From Butyrivibrio sp. VCD2006 (lineage in GTDB: Bacteria > Bacillota > Clostridia > Lachnospirales > Lachnospiraceae): a DNA stretch of 64,000 nt. This document shows, piece after piece, positions 26,999-34,896 of the stretch. Positions within the stretch are counted from its first letter, which is position 1, and every line of letters begins with the position of its first letter. The notes beneath the pieces were generated by a model. The model did no database searches. It saw nothing but the letters and a program-made list of their open reading frames with translations, and had not been told where the DNA came from. Made by a program: the position numbers and the translations under genes. The stretch is taken from the NCBI RefSeq assembly GCF_000423925.1, contig NZ_AUIX01000001.1:124001-188000 (forward strand), in the 5' to 3' direction.

Positions 26999-27888
26999 AT
27001 TATTTCATTAATATCAGAAACGCCCTGCTCCTGCATGTATCTCTCGATACCCTCGATCACATTTATAGTTGCATAAGGATCATGGAAATTCATTGCTCCA
27101 ACAGCTATGGCAGATGCTCCGGCAAGCATGAACTCTATGGCATCTTCTGCTGTTGCAATTCCTCCCATTCCAATAACAGGAATCTTAACCGCGTTAGAGG
27201 CTTCATATACCATGCGTACTGCCACAGGTTTTATAGCAGGACCTGAAAGCCCTCCGGTTTTGTTTGCAATAGCAAAAGTCTTTCTGTAAATATCAATTTT
27301 CATACCAGTGATAGTATTTATAAGTGATATCGCATCTGAGCCTGCTGCCTCGGCTGCCTTTGCCATCTCGGAAATACTTGTGACATTGGGGCTCAGCTTC
27401 ATGATGATCGGTTGCTTAGCATGCTTTTTTATCTCTTTTGTTATCTCAAATAAAGCATCAGGATTCTGGCCGAAGGCTATTCCTCCCTCCTTAACATTGG
27501 GGCAGGATACATTTATCTCAAGCATATGAACACTATCCTGATCAGCAAGTCTCTCCACCACGTCTACATAATCCTGTGTACTTTTTCCGCAGACATTTAC
27601 TATTACCTTTGTATCAAAATCCTTAAGAAAAGGCAGATCCCTCTCGATCATCACATCAACGCCCGGATTCTGAAGGCCAATGGCATTAAGCATTCCTCCG
27701 TAAACTTCCGCAACTCTTGGAGTCGGATTTCCCGGCCATGGCACATTGGCTACGCCTTTGGTAACTACTGCGCCAAGTCTGTTAAGATCCACAAATTCGG
27801 AATATTCCATACCGGAACCAAAGGTTCCTGAAGCAGTCATAACCGGATTTTTAAAGGTCACTCCTGCAATTGTTACTGATGTATTCAT
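26983..27888 (-). CDS. pyrD: Dihydroorotate dehydrogenase B, catalytic subunit
   Basis: About 301 residues. FMN-dependent enzyme oxidising dihydroorotate to orotate in pyrimidine synthesis. It is class 1B, shown by the catalytic Cys in INVSCPNVKEGG and by the adjacent pyrK. FMN-binding segments are MTASGTFGSG near the start and PVIGMGGIATAEDAIEFMLAGASAIAVG near the end. The start at 27888 has GAGAGGAG ahead; the longer frame reaches into the gap after pyrK and has no ribosome binding site. Third gene of pyrC-pyrK-pyrD, 13 bases after pyrK. Confidence 0.96.
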   Translation of the reverse strand: MNTSVTIAGVTFKNPVMTASGTFGSGMEYSEFVDLNRLGAVVTKGVANVPWPGNPTPRVAEVYGGMLNAIGLQNPGVDVMIERDLPFLKDFDTKVIVNVCGKSTQDYVDVVERLADQDSVHMLEINVSCPNVKEGGIAFGQNPDALFEITKEIKKHAKQPIIMKLSPNVTSISEMAKAAEAAGSDAISLINTITGMKIDIYRKTFAIANKTGGLSGPAIKPVAVRMVYEASNAVKIPVIGMGGIATAEDAIEFMLAGASAIAVGAMNFHDPYATINVIEGIERYMQEQGVSDINEIIGAVK

Positions 27889-27901
27889 TAAAGGTCTCCT
27901 C

Positions 27902-28702
27902 TCAAAGTTCAAGCTCATCTGCATCAAATACAGGTCCGTCAGTACAGATGCGGGCATTATTTACATGAGAATGCTCATCCACGTTCTTTGTCTTGCAAAT
28001 GCAGCCAAGGCACGCACCTACTCCACAGGCCATGCGCTCCTCAAGACTGATATATGCCTTCGCACCGGTTTCCTTTGCATATGCTGCAACTCCGCGAAGC
28101 ATGGGCATCGGTCCGCAGGCATAGATTACATCTGCCTTCACGCCATTCTCTTTGCAGGCGTCGATAACATTGCCCTTTGTTCCTACGCTTCCGTCCTCTG
28201 TTGCAATAAGGAGCTTTCCATATTCTTTAAACTCGTCAGCAAGGAATGTATCTGCGTTTCTATATCCCATTACCATTGTCACGGATGTAGGCTCGCTATC
28301 TCCATTTTCATCCTTAAGAGCCTTTGCAAGTCCCAGAAGAGGCGGTACACCGATTCCTCCTCCAATTATTAGGATGTTCTTTCCCGCAGCCTTATCAATA
28401 GGAAATCCATTTCCAAGAATTCCAAGAATATTTACTATCTCGGAGGGCTGATAAAGTGCGAATTCTGCTGTTCCGCTTCCCGCAATCCTATATACAATTC
28501 TAAGTGTCTGATTTTCCCTGTCATATCCACAGATACTTATAGGTCTGGGAAGAAGTGTTGACTTATTCTTAGGATATACTCCAATAAACTGGCCGGGACC
28601 TGCATCCTCAGCAAGACTCGTTTCAAGCAATAAATCCATGATTCCATCTGCCAGGACTCTTTGTGACAGTACTGTTGCTTCAATTTTCTTCTTTTTGGGC
28701 AT
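27902..28702 (-). CDS. pyrK: Dihydroorotate dehydrogenase B, electron transfer subunit
   Basis: A 266-residue FAD and [2Fe-2S] protein that passes electrons from PyrD to NAD. The FAD-binding segment is LLPRPISICGYD, the NAD-binding segment is ILIIGGGIGVPPLLGL, and the iron-sulfur cysteines are in RMACGVGACLGCICKT with a fourth in NARICTDGPVF. GGAGG precedes the ATG. It lies between pyrC and pyrD. Confidence 0.96.
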   Translation of the reverse strand: MPKKKKIEATVLSQRVLADGIMDLLLETSLAEDAGPGQFIGVYPKNKSTLLPRPISICGYDRENQTLRIVYRIAGSGTAEFALYQPSEIVNILGILGNGFPIDKAAGKNILIIGGGIGVPPLLGLAKALKDENGDSEPTSVTMVMGYRNADTFLADEFKEYGKLLIATEDGSVGTKGNVIDACKENGVKADVIYACGPMPMLRGVAAYAKETGAKAYISLEERMACGVGACLGCICKTKNVDEHSHVNNARICTDGPVFDADELEL

Positions 28703-28752
28703 TTCTATCCTCCATAAGCTTATTAAGTAACATATTAAAAACAGATAACCTG

Positions 28753-30120
28753 TCAGTTCTCACTTTCACCAAAAACCTCACCGCCGCAGATTGTGAAATA
28801 AATCTTTCCGGGCAGTTCTTCGCCAGTAAATGGCGAATTTGAAGCCTTTGACGCATATTTCTCCGGAACTATCCAGTTCTCATTTTCCGAGAAAATAACC
28901 ATATCTGCAGGTCCGCCTTCATATATTCTTCCCAGGCGATGCTGCTCAAAAACAATCTGTCCATCAGCTTCCGGCTCTAAAGCAGGCATCAGCATGGTAA
29001 GACCGTAAATATCCGCAGGCTGATATGTCATCCTTGAAAGAAGCGTTATCAAATCCATGTGCCCCTTTTGCACAAGCTCCCTGATACCAAGCCCCAGCGA
29101 TGTCTCCAAGCCAATGATTCCGCTCGGTGCCTTTGAAAACTCCTGCTCCTTTTCTGCCTTTGTATGCGGTGCATGGTCTGTAGCGATTGTCTCTATCGTG
29201 CCATCGGCAATTCCATTTATAATAGCAAGTCTGTCCTCTTCCTTTCGAAGCGGCGGATTCATTTTTGCCATAGTTCCATGCACTCTCACCGCATCATCTG
29301 TAAGTGTAAAATGGTGAGGCGTAGCTTCCGCATGAATTCTTGGATTGGCCTTTCTGGCCTCTCTTACCATTTCAACAGCTTCCTTTGTGCTTATATGTTG
29401 AATCGTAATATGAGCGCCTGTTTCATTTGCAATCTCAATATCCCTCTTTACCATGGATATCTCTGCATCTCTGGGAGATCCCGTAAGTCCCATATTTGCA
29501 GCTGCTTCCCCTGCATTTATGCCATTCTCGGTAATAAATGAAGGGTTCTCTTCATGCAAGCTAAGCACCTTGTTTAAGCTTGCCGCTTTTTCACAGGCAG
29601 CACGCATTAGTTTCTCATCAGTAATAGGCTTTCCGTCATCAGTAAAAAGAACTGCCCCTTCTTTAAGGAGTTCTTCCATGTCAGTCAGCTCTTTTCCCTG
29701 CATATCCTTCGTAATGTTTGCACAGGTAAATACACGGATTCCTGTCTTTGCACCCTTTTCAAGTGCATATCTGATTGTCTCAGGATTGTCCATGTGCGGC
29801 TCTGTATTGCCCATCATGACAACGCAGGTAAAGCCTCCACGCTTTGCGGCCTCAGCTCCTGTGAAAATATCCTCTTTATCGGTAAATCCCGGATCTCTGA
29901 AATGAACATGAGCATCAACAAGCCCGGGAGCAACTATCATGCCGCCCGCATCTATTTCCTTAAGCTCACCTCCAAAATATGAAAGTGCCTCAGAAGCCAT
30001 GTCTTCAAGAGTTCCGCAAAAACCGATTTTCACAATTCTGCCATCATGAACAAGTATGTCTCTATAGGCATCTGTACCGGTTGCAGGATCAATTAGCCTG
30101 CCATTTTTAATAAGAATCAT
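28753..30120 (-). CDS. pyrC: Dihydroorotase
   Basis: A 455-residue class I dihydroorotase, interconverting carbamoyl aspartate and dihydroorotate. The zinc ligands are in VDAHVHFRDPG, HEENPSF and ITIQHIST, with the catalytic Asp in ATDHAPHT. It is first in pyrC-pyrK-pyrD. Only 56 bases separate it from the divergent plsC, so both promoters must fit there and there is no room for a PyrR attenuator. Confidence 0.95.
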   Translation of the reverse strand: MILIKNGRLIDPATGTDAYRDILVHDGRIVKIGFCGTLEDMASEALSYFGGELKEIDAGGMIVAPGLVDAHVHFRDPGFTDKEDIFTGAEAAKRGGFTCVVMMGNTEPHMDNPETIRYALEKGAKTGIRVFTCANITKDMQGKELTDMEELLKEGAVLFTDDGKPITDEKLMRAACEKAASLNKVLSLHEENPSFITENGINAGEAAANMGLTGSPRDAEISMVKRDIEIANETGAHITIQHISTKEAVEMVREARKANPRIHAEATPHHFTLTDDAVRVHGTMAKMNPPLRKEEDRLAIINGIADGTIETIATDHAPHTKAEKEQEFSKAPSGIIGLETSLGLGIRELVQKGHMDLITLLSRMTYQPADIYGLTMLMPALEPEADGQIVFEQHRLGRIYEGGPADMVIFSENENWIVPEKYASKASNSPFTGEELPGKIYFTICGGEVFGESEN

Positions 30121-30176
30121 GTTTTTTCCTTTACTATGATATAATATCTATACTATACACTAATCGGAGAGTTTTT

Positions 30177-30908
30177 ATGATACGTTTTATTTTAGTTCTA
30201 TTGTTTTTAACCATCTTTTTTATTTGCAGTATTTTCATGCATTTGGTGCTATGGATCGTTGGCAAGTTCAACATGAATGCCAAGAAAGTCGCATCACTCA
30301 GAATAGTCAGCTGGGCATTCAGATGTGTCGCTTTTCTCTCGGGAGCCAAGGCCACAGTAATCGGCGAGGAAAATGTTCCCAAGGACCAGGCAGTATTATA
30401 TGTAGGTAACCACAGAAGTTATTTTGATATTGTTCTAAGTTACTCAAGAGTTCCAAGAATCACCGGCTATATCGCCAAGAAGGAAATCCTGAAGGTTCCG
30501 ATTTTATCTCAGTGGATGCGCAACATGGATTGCCTGTTCCTCGACAGATCTGACATAAGACAGGGACTTGAGGTTATTCTCTCAGCAATAGATAAGGTGA
30601 AAAATGGTATATCCATTACCATATATCCAGAAGGAACCCGTAATAGTTCCGATGAGATGTTACCTTTCCATAAGGGAAGCTTCAAGATTGCTCAGAAAAC
30701 CGGTTGCCCGATAGTTCCAATGACTATCAACAATTCAAATGCTGTTTTCGAGGATCACCTGCCGTTTTTAAGAAAAGCACATGTCATCCTGGAATATGGA
30801 AAGCCCATATATCTCGACCAGCTCGATCCCGAGGACAAAAAGAATATTGAAACCTACTGCTATAACATAATTAAAGAAACATATGAAAAAAATAAGGCGC
30901 TTGTATAA
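30177..30908 (+). CDS. plsC: 1-acyl-sn-glycerol-3-phosphate acyltransferase
   Basis: A 243-residue membrane acyltransferase making phosphatidic acid. The first 22 residues are one hydrophobic segment. The HX4D catalytic motif is NHRSYFD at about 78-83, and the acceptor-binding motif is YPEGTRNSSDE at about 148. The gene is divergent from pyrC. Its stop codon lies within its own terminator hairpin. Confidence 0.93.
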   Translation: MIRFILVLLFLTIFFICSIFMHLVLWIVGKFNMNAKKVASLRIVSWAFRCVAFLSGAKATVIGEENVPKDQAVLYVGNHRSYFDIVLSYSRVPRITGYIAKKEILKVPILSQWMRNMDCLFLDRSDIRQGLEVILSAIDKVKNGISITIYPEGTRNSSDEMLPFHKGSFKIAQKTGCPIVPMTINNSNAVFEDHLPFLRKAHVILEYGKPIYLDQLDPEDKKNIETYCYNIIKETYEKNKALV

Positions 30909-30920
30909 CGCCTTATTTTT
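30891..30920 (+). terminator. Terminator overlapping the plsC stop codon
   Basis: AATAAGGCG pairs with CGCCTTATT across a 9-base loop and is followed by a T tract. The stop codon lies in the loop. Confidence 0.8.
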
Positions 30921-30926
30921 TATTAA

Positions 30927-32141
30927 TCACATCTTGCTGCCCTTTGATCCTCCGCCAAGCTTAACGCCCTCAAGAACGTTAGTCTCAAACGAGAATACCA
31001 GCTTATGATTCTCTCTATCCTGTTTTATAGCTATCTCGATCATGTCATCAAGGAGCTGTGAATACTTCTTTCCAAGAGGCTCCCAAAGATAAAATGACAA
31101 TGAACCTGGAATTGTATTGATCTCGTTCAAGTAGATCTTTCCGGTCTCTTCATCAAGCATGAAATCTATTCTTGATACTCCGCTGCAGCCAAGGCATTTA
31201 AATGCATCTACTGCCATCTTGCGGACTTCACTTCTCTGCTCATCTGTAATATCAGCAGGAATCTTTCTCTTAAGAGAAGCCATTCCTTTTGAACCGCCTG
31301 TCTTAGCGCCGCCGCTCTTTGCTCCCTTTGCACCGGAGCCTCCGATGTACTTATCCTCAAATGAAAGGATCTCATCAGAGTTAATAGGCTCTTCGCACTC
31401 GGAAGCCTCTGCCTCCTCGTAATCGCCAAGTACTGAACAGTTAATTTCCTTGAGCTTAACAATAGCAGGCTCAACAAGTATCTTTCTTGAAAACTCAAAA
31501 GCAAGTTCAAGAGCCTCTGAAAGCTCCTCTCTGCTTCCGGCTTTTGAAATACCGATACTTGAGCCAAGGTTAATGGGCTTTACGATAACGGGATACTCGA
31601 AAACGCCCTCTATCTTGTTCATGAGAGCTTCTGCGTCCTCGTAATCAGTCCATGTATAGCACTTACAGTCAAGCACTGAAATTCCGTTGTCCTTAAGAAC
31701 TGTTTTCATCACATATTTATTCATTCCGACTGCGGATGAAAGAACATCACATCCAACAACAGGAAGTCCAAGTGTCTGCAAAAATCCTGTGAGAACACCA
31801 TCCTCGACGTTTGTTCCATGTACAATGGGGAACGCGATATCAACGCTGGTAATAACGTTGTTACCAAACTTTTTCATAGGATAGCGGACAAGGTTTATCT
31901 TGTTACCATCCTTAATCCATACGACCTTGGTGCTCTTTTTAAGAAGATCGGGAATGTGTGTGTACTCTTCGATTTTGTCTATATCTTCGCCGACATAAAA
32001 ATCATTATCCTTGGTCATGTACACAGGAATAACATCATATTTATCTCTATTTATATATCCGATTGCCTGAATTGCAGAGATGATTGAGATCTCATGCTCT
32101 GTACTTTTACCGCCAAAAAGGACTGCAAGTTTTAACTTCAA
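30927..32141 (-). CDS. ddl: D-alanine--D-alanine ligase
   Basis: About 404 residues, an ATP-grasp ligase making D-Ala-D-Ala for peptidoglycan. N-terminal LAVLFGGKSTEHEIS, the ATP-grasp strand VIVKPINLGSSIGI and the C-terminal LNEINTIPGS are all present. Between the central domain and SLKRKIPADI there is an insertion rich in Gly, Lys, Ala and Ser (about 25 residues), and the C-terminus ends in a similar GGGSKGSKM. The start is a TTG at 32141 with AAGGAAG ahead; the earlier TTG overlaps that site. It lies 74 bases after murF. Confidence 0.94.
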   Translation of the reverse strand: MKLKLAVLFGGKSTEHEISIISAIQAIGYINRDKYDVIPVYMTKDNDFYVGEDIDKIEEYTHIPDLLKKSTKVVWIKDGNKINLVRYPMKKFGNNVITSVDIAFPIVHGTNVEDGVLTGFLQTLGLPVVGCDVLSSAVGMNKYVMKTVLKDNGISVLDCKCYTWTDYEDAEALMNKIEGVFEYPVIVKPINLGSSIGISKAGSREELSEALELAFEFSRKILVEPAIVKLKEINCSVLGDYEEAEASECEEPINSDEILSFEDKYIGGSGAKGAKSGGAKTGGSKGMASLKRKIPADITDEQRSEVRKMAVDAFKCLGCSGVSRIDFMLDEETGKIYLNEINTIPGSLSFYLWEPLGKKYSQLLDDMIEIAIKQDRENHKLVFSFETNVLEGVKLGGGSKGSKM

Positions 32142-32215
32142 AATAACACTTCCTTTCAAAAACCATTAATAACACTAAATCATTATAAAGGCTAAAAAAA
32201 ATATTGCAAATCGTC

Positions 32216-33874
32216 TCAGGTGTAATTATCCGGAAGGTCGTTCTCCAAAAGAATTACCTTGGGTTTACCGGCATCAAGCTCATACATAAGATCAGTCGCC
32301 TCTTTTAGCGTGGCCTTAACAAAAAGCTTATCCTCAGGGAATCCGGCCTCAAGTGCACCTTCTTTTATAGGCTTTACATGCTCTGCACCCACAAGGATTA
32401 TATAATCAGCTGCGTCAGCGGCTTGTTTTCCAAACTCCTTGTTGTACTCAGCTTCCTTATCTCCAAGCTCAACCATTCCCGGAGTTACCAGAATTCTTAC
32501 ACTATCCTCGAATTTGGAAAGGGTATCAAGTGCCATCTTGGCACCCATAGGATTCGAATTGTAAGCATCGTCGATTATAGATACATTTCCGTGCTTTATA
32601 AGCTCCTGTCTGTGAGGAGCAGGGGTAATCCTTCGAACAGCCATCTTAAGCTTACTCATGGGAATACCCATTGTATGAGCCATGGCAATAGCACCAACGA
32701 CATTTGTCACATTGTGCTCACCAAGAAGCTTCATGTTAAACTCTGCAGATTCTCCATCAGGTGCAGTAACAGTGAAGGTTGCTCCATCAGATGAGTACTT
32801 AACATCTGTTGCTCTGTAGTCACATCCCTTGCTCACACCATAGAGAACCACATTGTTATGGCGCATGTTACTTCTGATTATTTCATTATCTCCGTTAGCA
32901 AACTTTAGACCCTTGCTGCTCTTTTCCTGCACTGCATCAAAGAGCTCGTACTTTGTATCTATGATATTTACTATAGAATGAAAGGTCTCAAGGTGCTGAG
33001 GTCCTATAGATGTCAGTATTCCATCATCGGGATGAACAATGTCCGTTATTTCCTTGATATCATGGACATGTCTTGCTCCCATCTCGCAGATAAAAATCTC
33101 ATGCATGGGTGTAAGCTGCTCACGTATTGTTCGAACAACTCCCATAGGTGTATTAAAGCTCTCAGGAGTCATGAGAACTCTGAATCCTTCCGAAAGCAGT
33201 GTCCAGAGATAATATTTAACGCTTGTCTTACCGTAGCTTCCGGTGATACCGATTATTCTGAGTCCGGGATGCTCAGCAAGCATTCTCTGCGCATCATGAA
33301 TAAACCAGTCATTAACCTTTTTCTCAATGGGTAAATTGATCAGATTGCCAAGAGCTATAAAAAGTGGCAACAATCCCATGAAAACAGCCACAATTACGGC
33401 TGCTGTAACTCTTTTTCCATTGCCCTCCATGGTAAAGTTGGAGACATTATTGGAAGTTGCTATAAATACAGATGATATAGCTGTATTACCTGAAAGATAC
33501 AAGAATCCTGCAACTGCTCCAAGTATCAAAAACAGCACGGCATATGTTATAAAAAGTCGCTGCACTCTCTTTGTCACTACAAATTTCTTCTTCGCAGGCT
33601 TCGGAATATATTGGAAAATAAGAAAAATCAAAAACAGTAATGAAAGAAATCTGAAGGCCCTTCCAAGCTTATTGATTCCAAGTGACCCGGATATGATCGT
33701 TACACATAAAAAGCCCACATGAAGTCCGTATCTGTGGGGCTTTGACCTAAGGAACCTGAAATATCCCTGAAACTGGTATGAAGAAAGCTGCAACATATGG
33801 GTGTAGTATCTAAGACCCAGAATGGTTGCTACAATATATGCTATGGCATAAAGAACTATCAATATAATATTCAT
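32216..33874 (-). CDS. murF: UDP-MurNAc-tripeptide--D-Ala-D-Ala ligase with N-terminal membrane domain
   Basis: About 552 residues. The last 400 form a Mur ligase: the ATP loop is GITGSYGKTSVK, the central domain includes FICEMGARHVHDI, and the C-terminal domain starts near APHRQELI and carries DDAYNSNPMG. This adds D-Ala-D-Ala to the UDP-MurNAc peptide. The first 190 residues are unusual: about five hydrophobic segments, so the enzyme is predicted to be tied to the membrane. The start at 33874 has GAGGG ahead, and that site lies inside a dispersed repeat (33880-33928). ddl follows, supplying its substrate. Confidence 0.9.
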   Translation of the reverse strand: MNIILIVLYAIAYIVATILGLRYYTHMLQLSSYQFQGYFRFLRSKPHRYGLHVGFLCVTIISGSLGINKLGRAFRFLSLLFLIFLIFQYIPKPAKKKFVVTKRVQRLFITYAVLFLILGAVAGFLYLSGNTAISSVFIATSNNVSNFTMEGNGKRVTAAVIVAVFMGLLPLFIALGNLINLPIEKKVNDWFIHDAQRMLAEHPGLRIIGITGSYGKTSVKYYLWTLLSEGFRVLMTPESFNTPMGVVRTIREQLTPMHEIFICEMGARHVHDIKEITDIVHPDDGILTSIGPQHLETFHSIVNIIDTKYELFDAVQEKSSKGLKFANGDNEIIRSNMRHNNVVLYGVSKGCDYRATDVKYSSDGATFTVTAPDGESAEFNMKLLGEHNVTNVVGAIAMAHTMGIPMSKLKMAVRRITPAPHRQELIKHGNVSIIDDAYNSNPMGAKMALDTLSKFEDSVRILVTPGMVELGDKEAEYNKEFGKQAADAADYIILVGAEHVKPIKEGALEAGFPEDKLFVKATLKEATDLMYELDAGKPKVILLENDLPDNYT

Positions 33875-33879
33875 AAACA

Positions 33880-33928
33880 CCCTCATCCGTCAGCTTCGCT
33901 GACACCTTCTCCCTTTTAGGGAGAAGGC
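33880..33928. repeat. Dispersed intergenic repeat, copy 1
   Basis: A 49-base element of two hairpins: GTCAGCTTCGCTGAC and CCTTCTCCC-TTTTA-GGGAGAAGG. It is preceded by CCCTCATCC. A second copy (53643-53690) has the same order, CCCTCATCC then a GC hairpin then CCTTCTCCC. It supplies the ribosome binding site of murF. Confidence 0.7.
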
Positions 33929-33993
33929 TTTATTATTTTGTCTACAACTCAGCTTTTTTGATGTCTATTCCAATCAAAAATCTATCATTATAA

Positions 33994-34121
33994 GACTACT
34001 TAATCAATAAATCACCTTATAAGCCTACTTAATAAGACTACTTAATCAATAAATCACCTTATAAGCCTACTTAATCAAAAACTACCTTAATAAGTCTATC
34101 TTGATCAAAAGTCTATCTTGA
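33994..34121. repeat. Tandem 42-base repeat plus related 17-base units
   Basis: A 42-base block (starting GACTACTTAATCAATAAATC) occurs twice in a row from 33994 and 34036 with almost no change. It grades into shorter degenerate units built on TCTATCTTGATCAA. The last units at 34093-34121 include the stop codon and final codons (LKIDF) of the alpha/beta hydrolase gene. Confidence 0.75.
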
Positions 34122-34893
34122 GGAAGCTTCCCAAAATTTTGTTAAACATATACTGATTATCCAGGAAGGAGTAGTGTCCTGCCCCGGGAATTACTGCCAG
34201 GCCGGCCTCAGGCATTAGCTTTTCCATCTGCTGCCCGTTGGAAAGTGGAGTAGCTGTATCCTGGTCTCCCCATATTAGAAGAGCAGGCATTGTCACCTTA
34301 GGCATATACGGCGCAAGGTCCTCATTGACCACTTTAACAAGGCAGTTTCTCATAACCGGTGATGCAGCTGCATAGTCAGCCGATCCGAATTTCTTCTTTA
34401 GATTCTCCAGAGTATCCGGGAACATTTTTGCTATTCCGGTCTTTATCAGAACATTTTTACAAAATTTGTATCTCTTTGTCTTACTTGACTGTTTACCTGA
34501 AGGAACAGGTTTGATTCCTGCGCTGTCAGTCAGAATTACTCTTGGAATTTTAAATCCGAGTTCTTCTTCACTCTTTGTGCCTATCATTTTTATAATGACG
34601 CGGCCACCCATCGAGTGTCCAAGAAACATTATTTCCTTCTCATCGGGAAAAAGCTTCTTTACGAACTTGATTACAAATTCCACGAAATCGCTGACTTCCC
34701 ATGGTTCTTTGGGTTCATCGCTTTTTCCAAAGCCGGGCATATCCATTCCCACCACATGGTATTTCTTAGAAGCAAATTTAAAAATCCCATCAAAGAGATC
34801 AACATTTGATCCCCATCCGTGGAGAAGAATAAGAAGCGGACCTTCGCCCTCATCACGATAATTTATTTTAAGACCATCTATATCAATATTCAT
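34105..34893 (-). CDS. Alpha/beta hydrolase
   Basis: A 262-residue alpha/beta hydrolase. The oxyanion region is LLHGWGSN near residue 24, the nucleophile elbow is LGHSMGGR near 95, the acidic residue is in WGDQDTATP and the His in GAGHYSFLD. It starts 3 bases after the GH9-like lipoprotein gene, so it is co-transcribed. It lacks a signal peptide and is cytoplasmic. Substrate unknown, an ester or lactone is likely. Confidence 0.88.
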   Translation of the reverse strand: MNIDIDGLKINYRDEGEGPLLILLHGWGSNVDLFDGIFKFASKKYHVVGMDMPGFGKSDEPKEPWEVSDFVEFVIKFVKKLFPDEKEIMFLGHSMGGRVIIKMIGTKSEEELGFKIPRVILTDSAGIKPVPSGKQSSKTKRYKFCKNVLIKTGIAKMFPDTLENLKKKFGSADYAAASPVMRNCLVKVVNEDLAPYMPKVTMPALLIWGDQDTATPLSNGQQMEKLMPEAGLAVIPGAGHYSFLDNQYMFNKILGSFLKIDF

Positions 34894-34896
34894 AAA

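Noticed and set aside
30121..30176. PyrR attenuator ahead of pyrC
   Set aside because: Only 56 bases separate pyrC and plsC, and no anti-antiterminator structure fits.
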